A stretch of DNA of 64,000 bases from Photobacterium arenosum (GCF_014841115.1 NZ_JACYTP010000003.1:186001-250000), one strand, 5' to 3'. Counted from the first letter of the stretch, positions 40,873 to 52,921 are shown. Notes: generated by a model not told the origin, from the sequence alone. Made by a program: numbers and translations.

Positions 40873-41535
40873 TTATACAGCCAGATGCTCTATATTTAAA
40901 TTGTTGTCAGTCAGAGAGATAGCGACACTTTTTCCCCAAAAAGCGTCTTGAATTTTGTCACTTAGCCAATAATTACCAGCAATAGATATCAACTCTGACT
41001 GTAAATTATGGCAGAAAATCTGAGCATGAGTTTGGCCGCTGGCGCCGGCAATAGCCCGGCCACGCAAACACCCATAAATATGGATACATCCATCAGCAAT
41101 AATTTCAGCACCTGCGCTGACATGATTCAATACGACGAGATCGCAATTTTTTGCATAAATCTGTTGCCCCGATCTAACCGGGGTGCGAATCACTTTTGCT
41201 GGCTCCATCACCGGGCTGGTGGCCCGGGCCTGCTTGGCGGCATTCATGATGGCAAAACCGGCTGATTTCGCCTGTGCTTGCAGGTGAGAGGGCTTGCAGC
41301 CACTGATCCCGACGGGGATCATACCCGCATCCTGAATGCCTTGTCGAAGTTGTTCGAAATCAAGTGCTCTGCCAGCCTGGCTGACATCAATCACCAGAGG
41401 CGCATGGGCAAAGAATGCCGGAGCCTGCTCCACTTTGTCCTTCAGGAAACTGATTGCCTGTTCTAAGCCGCCGTCAGCCAAGTGTAAGGATGAGAGCGTG
41501 TAACTGCCCCCTTTTAATTCTGCCGTTTTTGTCAT
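40873..41535 (-). CDS. minC: Septum formation inhibitor MinC
   Basis: Blocks FtsZ assembly away from midcell. 220 residues: N-domain about 1-105 that acts on FtsZ and C-terminal beta-helix domain (about 120-220) with HVSAGAEIIADGCIHIYG and RGRAIAGASG that binds MinD. First gene of minCDE; divergent from ycgL, as in E. coli. Confidence 0.96.
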   Translation of the reverse strand: MTKTAELKGGSYTLSSLHLADGGLEQAISFLKDKVEQAPAFFAHAPLVIDVSQAGRALDFEQLRQGIQDAGMIPVGISGCKPSHLQAQAKSAGFAIMNAAKQARATSPVMEPAKVIRTPVRSGQQIYAKNCDLVVLNHVSAGAEIIADGCIHIYGCLRGRAIAGASGQTHAQIFCHNLQSELISIAGNYWLSDKIQDAFWGKSVAISLTDNNLNIEHLAV

Positions 41536-41773
41536 GGCTTATTCATCTTACGCGGACAATTTCGCGCTCAGGTACGTTATCACATAGGTTATAGCATGTT
41601 ATATTCCCAGGCAGGTCTCAGCAAGTTCTCCTTGTCAGAGTTCGGTATAAAGTTTAAATGATAGCCACAATGGTGAACGCAGAACGCAGAGGAACCCTGA
41701 TCCTGATTCGGGGTGGAATGTTTTCTGCTTTTTGTGGTCAGATAATGGTGATTGGTAACCTGCAGGTCAGCTC

Positions 41774-42055
41774 ATGTTTTGTGCAATTTATAAAAGCTCT
41801 AAAAAAGAAAACACCTATTTATATATCAATACCAAAGATGATTTTTCAGATGTACCTGAAGCCTTATTGAGCACTTTTGGTACACCTCAGTTTGTTATGG
41901 TGCTAAAACTGAGTAATGAGAGGAAGTTAGCGTTGGCGGATATCAATAAGGTACGGGAGTTGCTCTCTACCCAGGGTTATTACCTGCAAATTCCGCCTCC
42001 TGTGACTAACCTTCTAGACGAATACAAAGCAAATAAGTCAGAAAATAATACATGA
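41774..42055 (+). CDS. ycgL: YcgL family protein
   Basis: 93 residues, YcgL domain, function unknown. Conserved MFCAIYKSSKKENTYLY at the start, DDFSDVPEALL, and GYYLQIPPP near the end. Adjacent and divergent to minC as in E. coli. Confidence 0.92.
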   Translation: MFCAIYKSSKKENTYLYINTKDDFSDVPEALLSTFGTPQFVMVLKLSNERKLALADINKVRELLSTQGYYLQIPPPVTNLLDEYKANKSENNT

Positions 42056-42071
42056 CGATGAAAGGGTGGAT

Positions 42072-43043
42072 ATGCGTAAGCAATGGGTAGCTGTCTTTGT
42101 GTCCTTAGGACTAGGCCTTGCATCACCGATAGTATCGGCTGATGAAAGTTTTGATAATTATGTCTCCGGGCTAAAACAAGAAGCACGTGAGAAGGGGATA
42201 GATGATTCGATTCTTGAGTCCGCCTTCGCTGATGTCACATTCATTGAACGTGCAGTTAAAGCTGATAAAAATCAGCCAGAAAAGAAGTTAACACTGGATG
42301 AATATTTACCTAAAGCTGTTCCCCAGTGGAAAATTGAACAGGCGAATAAGTATTATCAGCAGCATAAAACGGCACTGGAGCGAATCGGGCGTCAGTATGG
42401 TGTTCAGCCCAGGTTCATCGTGGCATTGTGGGGCGTGGAAAGTAATTTTGGTCGCTTAACCGGCTCGTATAATGTCATTGAAGCGTTGACGACGCTTGCT
42501 TATGAAGGTCGCCGTGAAGCCTTCTTCCGTGAGCAGGTCATGGCGGCTTTAACTATTTTACAGCAAGGCCATATTACTGCAGCGGATATGAAAGGCTCCT
42601 GGGCCGGTGCCATGGGGCAGCCTCAGTTTATGCCGACCTCATACCTGACCTTTGCTGTTGACGGAAATGGCGACGATAAAGCTGATATCTGGAAAACGGA
42701 AGATGATGTTTTTGCTTCTGCGGCCAACTACCTGAGTAAATCAGGTTGGGATGACAAATACACATGGGGACGCCAGGTACGTATTCCAGATAGGTTGAGC
42801 GATACCCTGAAAGGTGTGGAATCCCAAAAGATGAAAACGTTGTCTGAGTGGGATCAACTGGGTGTGCGCCGTTTGAATGGCACTGCGCTACCTAAGGTAG
42901 ATATCAATGCATGGCTGGTGCAACCAGACGATAATCATGGCAGAGCTTACTTAGTGTACGGTAATTACCAAACATTACTGAAATGGAACCGGTCGCATTA
43001 TTTTGCGTTAGCCGTCAGTACACTGGCAGACAGTATTCGGTAG
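42072..43043 (+). CDS. MltB-family lytic murein transglycosylase
   Basis: 323 residues, exported peptidoglycan-cleaving enzyme of the SLT_2 (MltB) family. Signal peptide about 1-22 ending at IVSADE, without a lipobox, so periplasmic rather than a lipoprotein. Catalytic Glu expected in ALWGVESNFGR; also GSWAGAMGQPQFMPTSYL and DGNGDDKADIW. The ATG at 42072 follows AAAGGG; an in-frame GTG six bases earlier is possible. No C-terminal peptidoglycan-binding domain. Follows ycgL by 16 bases. Confidence 0.92.
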   Translation: MRKQWVAVFVSLGLGLASPIVSADESFDNYVSGLKQEAREKGIDDSILESAFADVTFIERAVKADKNQPEKKLTLDEYLPKAVPQWKIEQANKYYQQHKTALERIGRQYGVQPRFIVALWGVESNFGRLTGSYNVIEALTTLAYEGRREAFFREQVMAALTILQQGHITAADMKGSWAGAMGQPQFMPTSYLTFAVDGNGDDKADIWKTEDDVFASAANYLSKSGWDDKYTWGRQVRIPDRLSDTLKGVESQKMKTLSEWDQLGVRRLNGTALPKVDINAWLVQPDDNHGRAYLVYGNYQTLLKWNRSHYFALAVSTLADSIR

Positions 43044-43094
43044 CTGCGGATTTAGCTGAACAAAAAACGATATGCGTTATTAATTGCGAATAAT

Positions 43095-43125
43095 AAAAAA
43101 CCCGGTAGCAATGCCGGGTTTTTTG
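43095..43125. terminator. Bidirectional terminator, transglycosylase/hns
   Basis: CCCGG(CA)-type stem at 43101-43118 flanked by A6 and T6, between converging genes. Confidence 0.88.
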
Positions 43126-43151
43126 ATCTGGTCTTGATCAACCTTGTTTGA

Positions 43152-43544
43152 TCAAAGCTTGAAGTCGTCCAGAGATTTACCTTCATCCAGTGCTTTTTTA
43201 AGAGCGCTTGGCGTGCGGCCTTGGCCTGTCCAGGTTTTCTCTTCACCGTTTTCATCGATGAACTTGTATTTAGGCGGGCGAGCTGCACGCTTGGTTTTTG
43301 CTTTACCAATGTTTGCCATCAGTTCTTCAGGATCAATACCATCAGCCAGTAGCATATCTCGGTATTGCTTCAGTTTTTCTTCGCGCTCTTTTTCTTTCGC
43401 GATTTCTTCCGCTTCTGATTCTTCACGTTCATCAACCACGGTCTGAAGTTTTTCCAGGGCTTCTTTCAGTTGCTCCAGTGAATATTCACGAGCAAGTGCA
43501 CGAAGACTACGAAGGTTTAATAGCGCTTTCATTGCATCAGACAT
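43152..43544 (-). CDS. hns: H-NS family nucleoid protein
   Basis: Global silencer binding AT-rich DNA. 130 residues: N-terminal helical oligomerisation region with acidic/basic coiled coil (about 1-65), linker, and C-terminal DNA-binding domain with [13 protein letters not shown], the QGR motif at 108-110 inserting into the minor groove. AGGAAA precedes the ATG. In E. coli hns neighbours tdk divergently; here the lysine-riboswitch transporter lies between them. Confidence 0.95.
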   Translation of the reverse strand: MSDAMKALLNLRSLRALAREYSLEQLKEALEKLQTVVDEREESEAEEIAKEKEREEKLKQYRDMLLADGIDPEELMANIGKAKTKRAARPPKYKFIDENGEEKTWTGQGRTPSALKKALDEGKSLDDFKL

Positions 43545-43599
43545 TTCAAATTTCCTGTTGGCGTTATACTAATTATTAGTGAATCACTTTATATCTGCA

Positions 43600-43629
43600 A
43601 TAGTAATACTTTTTAAACCCAACTGCCAA
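43600..43629 (-). promoter_or_regulatory. Candidate hns promoter
   Basis: On the minus strand TTGGCA (complement of 43624-43629), 18 bases, TACTAT (complement of 43600-43605), about 55 bases before the hns start. The surrounding 43561-43870 is AT-rich with no gene. Confidence 0.45.
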
Positions 43630-43877
43630 ATAAAATTGTTAGTTTGCATTATTAATCAGGCGGTTTTTTATACTTGAACTTTATCTTTGAACAATGAAAG
43701 GCGGCACCATTCGTTTTTTTGCTTGTTAATAAAATGGGGGAGTACGAATATTTTAACTTGCTGTAATGCTAATAATTTCATATTCATTTACAGTGCGTTT
43801 TGGGCGCAAATGTAAGTAAATACAGAAGATTAGTGCAGTAGTATTAACTCAAAGTAGCAGATATTGGCTTTCTGTAG

Positions 43878-43905
43878 TTGCAAATCAGATAACAAAAAGT
43901 AGAAT
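43878..43905 (+). promoter_or_regulatory. Promoter for the lysine riboswitch transcript
   Basis: TTGCAA (43878-43883), 16 bases, TAGAAT (43900-43905). Start expected near 43912, just before the aptamer. Confidence 0.6.
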
Positions 43906-43918
43906 ACGCGATTCCTTG

Positions 43919-44096
43919 ACTAAGGGTAGAGGTGCATTATCTATCAGTAACTGGCGGGAGGTGACCCCGAGGAACGTCAGTGAAAGGAGCTAATGCCGAA
44001 GTAAGGCTGGTCTGTCAAATCACCTTGCTGGGGTTGTCACTGAAAGGGACAACACTGCCATAGTAACTTACAATTAACTATGGAGCGCTACTGTGG
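43919..44096 (+). promoter_or_regulatory. Lysine riboswitch aptamer
   Basis: Matches the conserved core of the lysine (L-box) riboswitch in order: GGTAGAGGTGC (43925-43935), AGTAA, TGAAAGGAGC then GCCGAAGTAA (43981-44004), GGGGTTGTCACTGAAAGGGA, ACACTGCC and TGGAGCGCTACTG (44081-44093). P1 can form between GGTAG (43925-43929) and CTACT (44088-44092). Sits upstream of an NhaC-family transporter, a known setting for this riboswitch. Confidence 0.93.
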
Positions 44097-44170
44097 GGTC
44101 GGGAGGGGCATCAGTCTCTTTCCTATATCGCTTCCCATCACGGTTGACATCGGTACCGTGTTTAACAGTA

Positions 44171-44203
44171 GATCTCCAACCACGATCGGTTGTAGTAGAG
44201 ATC
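44171..44203 (+). promoter_or_regulatory. Start-codon-blocking hairpin of the riboswitch
   Basis: GATCTC+CAACC (44171-44181) pairs with GGTTG (44188-44192) and GAGATC (44198-44203), burying the weak ribosome site and abutting the ATG at 44204. There is no T run, so control is probably translational. ACAGTAG (44165-44171) can also pair with CTACTGT (44088-44094), the 3' strand of P1. Confidence 0.65.
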
Positions 44204-45790
44204 ATGAACCTAGTAGATTTTTCCCAATCCTCCATTTCCATTTTACCGCCACTCGTGGCGTTAAGCCTTGCTATTCTTACTCGACGAGTGCTTCTCTCGC
44301 TGGGTATTGGCATTTTGATCGGTGCGTTATTGCTGACTGATTTCAGTATGTTCAATACTGTCTCTTATTTGAGAAACAAAATTGAAGGGCTGTTTATAGA
44401 TGGTGACAGCATCAATACCTGGAATATGAGTATTGTTGCTTTCTTGCTTTTATTAGGCATGACCACAGCATTACTGACGCTCTCTGGCGGTACGCGTGCT
44501 TTTGCACAATGGGCGCAAACTAAGATTAAAAGTAAACGCGGTGCAAAACTTTTAGCGGCTTTTCTTGGCGTGTTTATTTTTGTTGATGATTATTTCAACA
44601 GCTTGGCGGTTGGTTCGATTTCCCGGCCAGTCACCGACCGCTTTTATGTTTCCCGCTCAAAACTGGCTTATATTCTGGACTCCACTGCCGCACCTATGTG
44701 TGTACTGATGCCTGCATCCAGTTGGGGGGCATATATCATTACAGTGGTGGGGGGTATTTTGGTTTCACATGGTGTGACTGAATATTCTGCGTTAAGCGCC
44801 TTCATGCAATTGGCACCTATGAATTTTTACGCTGTGTTCGCGCTGCTGATGGTATTTGTTGTTGCCTGGTTCCAATTAGATGTTGGTTTGATGAAGAAGC
44901 ATGAAGTTCAGGCCAGTCATGCTCGCGGGTTTGACAATGAAGAAGTTCATGCCGAAGCCAAAGATTTGAATGACGAACTTGAAATAGAAGAAAGTGAAAA
45001 TGGAAAAGTGGGCGATCTCATTATTCCTATTCTGGTACTGGTGGCAGCCACATTATTCTTCATGATCTACACCGGTAATCAGAGTTTGCAGGCTGACGGT
45101 AAACCGTTTTCTATTCTTGGCGCATTTGAGTCTACCGATGTTGGGGCCTCTTTGTGTTACGGCGGTCTGCTGGGGTTATTATCGGCACTGGTTGCCGTTG
45201 GACGCCAGGCTATTCCGGTAAAGCACATTGCGCATGCTTTATGGATTGGTGCGAAATCCATGTTCGGTGCCATTCTTATTCTGTTTTTTGCCTGGACAAT
45301 CGGTAGCATAATCAGCGATATGGCAACAGGTAAATTCCTGTCGACTTTGGTTCAGGGCAATATTAACCCTGTCTGGTTGCCTGTGATTCTGTTTCTGCTG
45401 GCCGGTATTATGGCTTTCTCGACCGGTACGTCCTGGGGCACCTTTGGTATTATGTTGCCGATAGCCGGCGATCTGGCTGCGGCAACTGACATCAGCCTGA
45501 TTCTGCCTATGCTCAGTGCGGTACTGGCTGGTTCTGTTTTTGGCGATCACTGTTCACCTATTTCAGACACCACCATATTGTCTTCAACGGGGGCACGCTG
45601 TAATCACATTGACCATGTGTCGACACAGTTGCCTTACGCATTGTCCGTTGCACTCGTTTCTGCGGTAGGCTTTACCGTGTTAGGGATGACAGAATCTCTG
45701 GCGGTGTCTTTTGTGGCTGCGACAGTCGCTTTCTTACTGGTTTGTGTATCCCTTGCCTGGATTGCCAAACGCCCGCTGAAAGGCGCGTAA
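44204..45790 (+). CDS. NhaC-family antiporter, probable lysine transporter (LysW type)
   Basis: 528 residues, inner-membrane protein of the Na+/H+ antiporter NhaC superfamily with about 11-12 hydrophobic segments and an acidic cytoplasmic loop at about 235-270. Seen: FIFVDDYFNSLAVGSISRPVTDR, STAAPMCVLMPASSWGAY, SFSTGTSWGTFGIMLPIA and FGDHCSPISDTTILSSTGA. The lysine riboswitch in front argues that the substrate is lysine, imported with sodium; this is inference from regulation. Start at 44204; upstream in-frame ATG at 44093 would lie in the riboswitch. Downstream tdk is 186 bases away. Confidence 0.85.
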   Translation: MNLVDFSQSSISILPPLVALSLAILTRRVLLSLGIGILIGALLLTDFSMFNTVSYLRNKIEGLFIDGDSINTWNMSIVAFLLLLGMTTALLTLSGGTRAFAQWAQTKIKSKRGAKLLAAFLGVFIFVDDYFNSLAVGSISRPVTDRFYVSRSKLAYILDSTAAPMCVLMPASSWGAYIITVVGGILVSHGVTEYSALSAFMQLAPMNFYAVFALLMVFVVAWFQLDVGLMKKHEVQASHARGFDNEEVHAEAKDLNDELEIEESENGKVGDLIIPILVLVAATLFFMIYTGNQSLQADGKPFSILGAFESTDVGASLCYGGLLGLLSALVAVGRQAIPVKHIAHALWIGAKSMFGAILILFFAWTIGSIISDMATGKFLSTLVQGNINPVWLPVILFLLAGIMAFSTGTSWGTFGIMLPIAGDLAAATDISLILPMLSAVLAGSVFGDHCSPISDTTILSSTGARCNHIDHVSTQLPYALSVALVSAVGFTVLGMTESLAVSFVAATVAFLLVCVSLAWIAKRPLKGA

Positions 45791-45823
45791 GAGCAGCTTA
45801 GCCATCGTAGAAAGATGGCACTG

Positions 45824-45856
45824 AACCGGCTTAGTCTGCACTGAGCCGGTTATTTA
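45824..45856 (+). terminator. Weak terminator-like hairpin after the transporter
   Basis: AACCGGCT (45824-45831) pairs with AGCCGGTT (45844-45851), followed by ATTTAT only. A second small hairpin lies at 45800-45818. Confidence 0.4.
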
Positions 45857-45976
45857 TCTCTGTGTACAGTCATTCATCGTAAAGTGGTCTCACCGCATGA
45901 AGCCGGGAGCCAGACTTCCAATTCGCATTCTTCTTCGGTAGCATCTTGCGATATTCAGAGTGATGCGGAAAGCCTG

Positions 45977-46579
45977 ATGGCGCAAATGTATTTTTATTAC
46001 TCGGCGATGAATGCCGGGAAGTCGACGACGCTGTTGCAGTCGTCTTTTAACTATCGTGAACGCGGCATGTCGCCGGTAATTTTTACCGCAGCCATTGATA
46101 ACCGGTTTGGTCAGGGTAAGGTCAGTTCCAGAATTGGTCTGTCTGAAGAGGCTGAACTGTATAGCCCGGAAGATAACCTGTGGGATAAGCTGTCTCAGAT
46201 GAACAGCTTGTCACGAGTGGATTGCGTGTTAATGGATGAATGCCAATTCCTGACGAAAGATCAGGTTCACCAGTTGACTGAAGTGGTTGATAAACTGGAT
46301 ATTCCTGTGCTTTGCTATGGCTTGCGTACCGATTTTCGTGGTGAGCTGTTTGAAGGTAGTCAGTACCTGCTGGCCTGGGCCGATAAACTGGTCGAACTGA
46401 AAACCGTTTGTCATTGCGGCCGAAAAGCGAACATGGTGATTCGCCATGATGCGTCAGGTAAAGCCATTGCGGATGGCGATCAGGTTGAAATCGGTGGTAA
46501 TGACAGATACGTATCAGTTTGCCGGAAGCATTATAAAGAAGCGATGGGTCAAGCTCGTCAGGCGGCGAAAAGCGCCTGA
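45977..46579 (+). CDS. tdk: Thymidine kinase
   Basis: Salvages thymidine to dTMP. 200 residues, type II thymidine kinase: P-loop [26 protein letters not shown], and zinc cysteines in CHCGRKA and SVCRKHY. The start [14 protein letters not shown] at 45977 matches the family; an open frame begins 93 bases earlier but has no family support. Confidence 0.95.
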   Translation: MAQMYFYYSAMNAGKSTTLLQSSFNYRERGMSPVIFTAAIDNRFGQGKVSSRIGLSEEAELYSPEDNLWDKLSQMNSLSRVDCVLMDECQFLTKDQVHQLTEVVDKLDIPVLCYGLRTDFRGELFEGSQYLLAWADKLVELKTVCHCGRKANMVIRHDASGKAIADGDQVEIGGNDRYVSVCRKHYKEAMGQARQAAKSA

Positions 46580-46608
46580 TAAAGCCAGCGTAATAATGGA
46601 AATGAAAT

Positions 46609-46640
46609 AAAAAAGGAAGCTGCTGAAGCTTCCTTTTTTA
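46609..46640. terminator. Bidirectional terminator tdk/hisI
   Basis: GGAAGC (46615-46620) pairs with GCTTCC (46628-46633), flanked by A and T runs; ends tdk and the his operon. Confidence 0.88.
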
Positions 46641-46659
46641 ATGGGGTTTGTCGCAGGCT

Positions 46660-47292
46660 TTAGCCTTTATGCCTTTCCTGCAGTTTGGCAATCACATCAG
46701 ACAGGCTCAGACCCTGATCCTGAAGTAACACTATCAGGTGATACATCAGGTCGGCTGATTCGGAAATTACCTCCTCTTTGTCACCCGCCGTTGCCGCAAG
46801 CGCGACTTCAACGCCTTCTTCGCCCACCTTCTGCGAAATCCGCTTGGTGCCACGAGCGTAAAGGCTGGCAGTGTAAGAGGACTCAGGATCGGCGCCTTTG
46901 CGGGCTGCCAGCACTTGCTCCAGTCGGTGAAGAAACACCAGATCGGGGGCGATGGCTGTGTCTCCGCTGTCTGTGCTGCCCTTGTCGAAACAGGTGGTTG
47001 TACCGAGATGGCAGGTGGGGCCAACAGGCTCGGCGCTGACCAGTAGGGTGTCCTGATCACAGTCGAGCTGAATTTGTTTGAGTTGCAGCACATTGCCGGA
47101 TGTCTCGCCTTTAGTCCAAAGACGTTGTTTGCTGCGTGACCAGAAAGTCACCTGCCGGGTATTCAGCGTTTTGCTGAGTGCTTCATCATTCATGTAGCCC
47201 AGCATCAGTACCTGGCCGCTGCGGCTGTCCTGCACTACGGCGGGGACCAGACCGTCGACCTTGTCCCAATTAATTTCACTGCTCAGGCTCAT
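46660..47292 (-). CDS. hisI: Bifunctional PRA-CH hydrolase / PRA-PH pyrophosphatase HisIE
   Basis: Steps 2 and 3 of histidine synthesis. 210 residues: HisI half about 1-115 ([38 protein letters not shown]) and HisE half about 120-210 ([37 protein letters not shown]). Fused as in enterobacteria. Overlaps hisF by four bases. Last his gene. Confidence 0.96.
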   Translation of the reverse strand: MSLSSEINWDKVDGLVPAVVQDSRSGQVLMLGYMNDEALSKTLNTRQVTFWSRSKQRLWTKGETSGNVLQLKQIQLDCDQDTLLVSAEPVGPTCHLGTTTCFDKGSTDSGDTAIAPDLVFLHRLEQVLAARKGADPESSYTASLYARGTKRISQKVGEEGVEVALAATAGDKEEVISESADLMYHLIVLLQDQGLSLSDVIAKLQERHKG

Positions 47293-48062
47293 AGTCGGAT
47301 CTCCACCTGTTGTTGTTTGAGGTATTGCTTGAGTTCGCCAATATTAATGATTTGCTTGTGGAAAACAGAGGCGGCGAGGGCGCCGTCAACTTTGGCGATA
47401 GTAAAGGCATCGGCAAAATGCGCCATTTCACCGGCGCCGCCGGAGGCAATAAGCGGCACTTTGCAAATGTCACGCACCAGATTCAGCTGAGTCAGATCAT
47501 AGCCCTGACGAACACCATCCTGGTTCATCATGTTCAATACGATTTCACCTGCCCCGCGGCGCTGCACTTCCTCAATCCAGTCAGCGGTTTGCCACTGGGT
47601 GACCTGGGTGCGGCTTTCATCACCGGTGAACTGGTAAACCTGATACTGACTGGTTTTGGCATCAAAGTAAGAATCGATACCCACCACAATACACTGCACA
47701 CCGAATTTATCTGCCAGCTCAGTGATCAGCGCAGGGTTGGCTAACGCCGGCGAATTGATAGAAATTTTATCCGCGCCAAATTGCAGTATTTGCTGGGCAT
47801 CGTCGGCTGATTTAATACCGCCCGCGACACAGAACGGAATATCGATGACTTCAGCGACACGTTCGACCCAGCTTTTGTCAACGACACGGCCATCGCTGGA
47901 CGCTGTGATATCGTAGAAAACTAACTCATCGGCCCCTTCTTCCGCGTAGCGTTTTGCCAGCGGAACGATGTCACCGATAATTTCGTGATTTCGGAACTGG
48001 ACACCCTTAACGACCTGGCCGTCACGGACATCCAGGCAGGGAATAATGCGTTTTGCTAACAT
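47289..48062 (-). CDS. hisF: Imidazole glycerol phosphate synthase cyclase subunit HisF
   Basis: TIM barrel that uses ammonia from HisH to form the imidazole ring. 257 residues; catalytic Asp in CLDVRDG (Asp11) and Asp in GIDSYFD (about 130). Starts [12 protein letters not shown] at ATG 48062, 13 bases after the hisA stop. Confidence 0.97.
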   Translation of the reverse strand: MLAKRIIPCLDVRDGQVVKGVQFRNHEIIGDIVPLAKRYAEEGADELVFYDITASSDGRVVDKSWVERVAEVIDIPFCVAGGIKSADDAQQILQFGADKISINSPALANPALITELADKFGVQCIVVGIDSYFDAKTSQYQVYQFTGDESRTQVTQWQTADWIEEVQRRGAGEIVLNMMNQDGVRQGYDLTQLNLVRDICKVPLIASGGAGEMAHFADAFTIAKVDGALAASVFHKQIINIGELKQYLKQQQVEIRL

Positions 48063-48075
48063 GTCAGGCTCCTTG

Positions 48076-49459
<1,384 letters not shown>

Positions 49460-49460
<1 letters not shown>

Positions 49461-50530
49461 TACAGCACCCCTTTACTGCTCGGCAGCTCGTTGCCTTCCA
49501 CTTTAATGGCCTGGCGCAAGGTACGGCCAAAGGCTTTAAACAGGCTTTCAACGATGTGGTGATCGTTGTTGCCATCGGAAGAAAGGTGCAGCGTGCAGGC
49601 CAGTGTATCGGTCAGGGAGCGGAAGAAGTGCGGGACCATTTCCGTTGACAGATCACCGACGTTTTCACGGCTGAACTTGGCATCGAATTTCAGATAGGGG
49701 CGGCCGGATAAGTCCAGCGCACACTGAGCCAGGCATTCGTCCATTGGCAGGCTGAAGCCAAAGCGGCCGATGCCGCGTTTGTCGCCCAGCGCTTCTTTCA
49801 GCGCCTGGCCCAGTGCCAGTGCGGTGTCTTCCACACTGTGGTGGTCATCAATGTGCAGGTCGCCATCCACTGTCAGGATGAGCTGGAAGCCGCCGTGAGT
49901 CGCAATCTGATCCAGCATGTGATCGAAAAAGCCCAGACCGGTCTGAATCACGTTGCCGCCGGACTGATCCAGATTGACCTTCACTCTGATGTCGGTTTCT
50001 TTGGTCTTGCGGACCACTTCGGCAATGCGGGGACGGGTGGTGAGATCGGCCACTATCTGCTGCCAGTTCAGGCTTTCACGCTGGTACTGGATACCCCGGA
50101 TAGCCATGTTGCCGGCCAGTTGCAGATCGGTTTGGCGATCGCCGATAACCGCAGAGGTGGCAAAATCGACACGGCCTTGTTGCAGGTAGTCTTTGACCAG
50201 GCCGAGCTTGGGCTTGCGGCAACTGCAGTTGTCGTGTTCAAAATGCGGGCAGATCAGCACATCATCGAAGCGAACTCCCTGAGACTCGAAAATGGCCATC
50301 ATCATATTGTGCGGAGCATCAAAGTCAGCCTGCGGGTAACTGTCTGTGCCCAGTCCGTCCTGATTGGTCACCATGACCAGTTTATAGCCTGCATCCTGCA
50401 GTTTTAGCAGGGCAGGGATGACGAAGGGCTCCAGCTCAAGTTTGTCCAGCCGATCGACCTGGAAGTCTACCGGCGGTTCGGCAATCAAAGTGCCGTCGCG
50501 ATCAATAAAGAGAATTTTTTCCTTGCTCAC
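49460..50530 (-). CDS. hisB: Bifunctional histidinol-phosphatase / IGP dehydratase HisB
   Basis: 356 residues. N-terminal HAD phosphatase (about 1-165; [10 protein letters not shown], zinc-type cysteines in [15 protein letters not shown]) and C-terminal imidazoleglycerol-phosphate dehydratase ([30 protein letters not shown]). The start is GTG at 50530 with AAGGA upstream, giving [13 protein letters not shown] as in E. coli; 17 bases after hisC. Confidence 0.96.
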
Positions 50531-50547
50531 AATAGAATCCTTCCAAA

Positions 50548-51603
50548 TTACGAAATCTTTTCCAGCTGAGTGCGGATGAAGGCCAGGGTCTTCTCGCATT
50601 CATCCCGGCTGCCAATACTGATACGGATACAGTTCTCGATCGGAGAGCGGCGCAGAATAATGCCGTTATCCCACAGGGCTTTGAACATGGCATCACCGTC
50701 AGGAAAACGTACCAGCAGATAGTTACCATAGCCGTCGTATACCGTCACACCCGGTAACATACCTAGTCCAGCTTGCAGGTAAGCACGGTTTGCGCTCAGG
50801 TCGAGCACCTGAAATTTGGTTCTGGCCAGACCGGCGGGCGACAGTGCCTGGACTGCAATATCAGCCACAGGGATAGGTACAGGGTAAGGTGCAATGACTT
50901 TTAGCAGTAAATCAATCACCACTGAGTTGGCCAGTGTGAAGCCACAACGCAGGCCAGCCAGGGCAAAGGCTTTAGACAGGGTACGCAGGATCACCAGATT
51001 CGGGAACTGCGCCAGCAAATCAACCGTGGAAGCTTCCGGACAGAAATCGATATAGGCTTCGTCCATCACCACCAGGGCTTTGTCTTGCGTCATGTTCAGC
51101 AGCGTAATAATGTCATCACGGCGAATGAGGTTGCCGGTCGGGTTGTTAGGGCTGCAGACAAAGACCAGTTTGACACCGTCCAGGTTATCGGCAATCGAAG
51201 GTAAATCCAGCTGCCAGTCAGCGGTCAGCGGTACCTGCTTGACCCCCACATCAAAGGTCTCGGCACTGATGCTGTACATGCCGTAAGTCGGCGGGCAGTA
51301 AAGAATGCTGTCTTGCTTAGGCTCACAGAAAGTGCGGACCAGCAACTCAATGCCTTCGTCAGCCCCACGCGAAGTCAGCACCTGGGATTTATCGACACGC
51401 GCATAATCGGCATAGGCTTGAATCAGCGCTTCTGGCTGGCAGGAGCTGTAGCGGTTCAGGCGGTCACACTGAATCTTGTATTCATTGACGAACGGCGACT
51501 CGTTGGCATTCAGCCAGATGTCACCACTGCCGCCAAGGCGGCGGGCAGACTGGTATGGCGTGAGTTCGCGAACGGTTTTACGAGCCAGTAATTCAGGGTT
51601 CAT
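50548..51603 (-). CDS. hisC: Histidinol-phosphate aminotransferase HisC
   Basis: PLP enzyme, class II aminotransferase. 351 residues: [34 protein letters not shown]-type [11 protein letters not shown], and Schiff-base Lys in [14 protein letters not shown]. The hisC ATG follows the hisD stop by one base. Confidence 0.96.
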   Translation of the reverse strand: MNPELLARKTVRELTPYQSARRLGGSGDIWLNANESPFVNEYKIQCDRLNRYSSCQPEALIQAYADYARVDKSQVLTSRGADEGIELLVRTFCEPKQDSILYCPPTYGMYSISAETFDVGVKQVPLTADWQLDLPSIADNLDGVKLVFVCSPNNPTGNLIRRDDIITLLNMTQDKALVVMDEAYIDFCPEASTVDLLAQFPNLVILRTLSKAFALAGLRCGFTLANSVVIDLLLKVIAPYPVPIPVADIAVQALSPAGLARTKFQVLDLSANRAYLQAGLGMLPGVTVYDGYGNYLLVRFPDGDAMFKALWDNGIILRRSPIENCIRISIGSRDECEKTLAFIRTQLEKIS

Positions 51604-51604
51604 C

Positions 51605-52921
51605 TTAAGCCTCTTTCAACGTCGATGAGCGTGATTGTTTGATTTTTTCTACCCGGATGCTGACGGCACGGCGGTGTGCGTCCAGACCTTCTGCGGTTGC
51701 CATGGTTTCCACCGTCGGCGCCAGTTCCAGCAGGCCATCGGCACTGAGCTCCTGCACCGTCATACGCTTGGTAAAGTCGGCCAGACCCAGGCTGGAATAC
51801 GTTTTGGTATAACCATAAGTAGGCAATACGTGGTTGGTGCCTGAGGCGTAATCGCCTACGGATTCCGGCGACCAGTGCCCCAGGAAAATCGAGCCGGCGT
51901 TATCCAGCAGAGGCACTAAATCACGCGGGTTACGGGTCTGAACAATCAGATGCTCAGGTCCGTAGTGATTTGAGATAGACACGCACTGAGTGATGCTGTC
52001 GGCAATGATCATCAGGCTCGATCCGAGTGCCTGGCGGGCAATATCGGCACGGGACAGACTGCTGAGCTGTTTTGCAATGGCGTCAGCGACGCGGTCGGCA
52101 ATACTTGGCTCAGGGGTGACCAGCACAACCTGTGAATCTGGTCCGTGCTCAGCCTGACTGAGCAAATCAGCAGCGATAAAATCCGGTTCAGCGCCACTGT
52201 CGGCAATGACCATGACTTCAGACGGGCCGGCAGGCATGTCAATGGCGGCGCCATTAAAATCATTGCTGACCTGACGTTTGGCCTCGGTAACAAACGCATT
52301 ACCGGGGCCGAAAATTTTGTCGACTCTGGATACTGATTCGGTGCCGTATGCCATGGCGGCGACAGCCTGCGCACCACCGGCATTGTAGACATCGGTAATG
52401 CCGCACAGTTGGGCGACATACAGAATCTCATCGGCGATAGGCGGGGGCGAACAAAGCACCACACGCCGGCATCCGGCAATTTGTGCCGGCACGCCCAGCA
52501 TCAACACAGTCGACGGTAAGGGGGCGCTGCCTCCCGGAATGTACAGACCCACGGCATTAATGGGCCGGGTGACCTGCTCACAGATAACACCGGGTTGTGT
52601 TTCAACCTGCAGTGGCTTGGTTTTTTGCGCTTTATGGAACTTGGCGATGTTGGCGTATGCCTGTTGCAGTGCCTGTTTCATGTCCTCAGACAGTCTGTCA
52701 GCGGCGGCCTGAATCTCTTCCTGGCTGACTTTGATTGATTCCGGGCGGACTTTATCGAATTTTTCTGCCAGCTCCAGCAAGGCCTCATCACCGCGTTCGC
52801 GAACATCTGTAATGATGTCTTTGACAATTGCCGTCACATTCTCGCCTGCTGTGATGGCCGGGCGTTGCAGTAATGATTCACGCTGCTGTTCACTCAGAGA
52901 TTGCCATACAACCGTCTTCAT
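51605..52921 (-). CDS. hisD: Histidinol dehydrogenase HisD
   Basis: Zinc enzyme doing the last two oxidations to histidine with NAD. 438 residues; [57 protein letters not shown] and GPEHLIVQ with metal and catalytic His residues. Five bases after hisG. Confidence 0.97.
   Translation of the reverse strand: MKTVVWQSLSEQQRESLLQRPAITAGENVTAIVKDIITDVRERGDEALLELAEKFDKVRPESIKVSQEEIQAAADRLSEDMKQALQQAYANIAKFHKAQKTKPLQVETQPGVICEQVTRPINAVGLYIPGGSAPLPSTVLMLGVPAQIAGCRRVVLCSPPPIADEILYVAQLCGITDVYNAGGAQAVAAMAYGTESVSRVDKIFGPGNAFVTEAKRQVSNDFNGAAIDMPAGPSEVMVIADSGAEPDFIAADLLSQAEHGPDSQVVLVTPEPSIADRVADAIAKQLSSLSRADIARQALGSSLMIIADSITQCVSISNHYGPEHLIVQTRNPRDLVPLLDNAGSIFLGHWSPESVGDYASGTNHVLPTYGYTKTYSSLGLADFTKRMTVQELSADGLLELAPTVETMATAEGLDAHRRAVSIRVEKIKQSRSSTLKEA

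Noticed and set aside
49838-50407. 189-codon plus-strand frame opposite hisB
   Set aside because: Antisense shadow of hisB.
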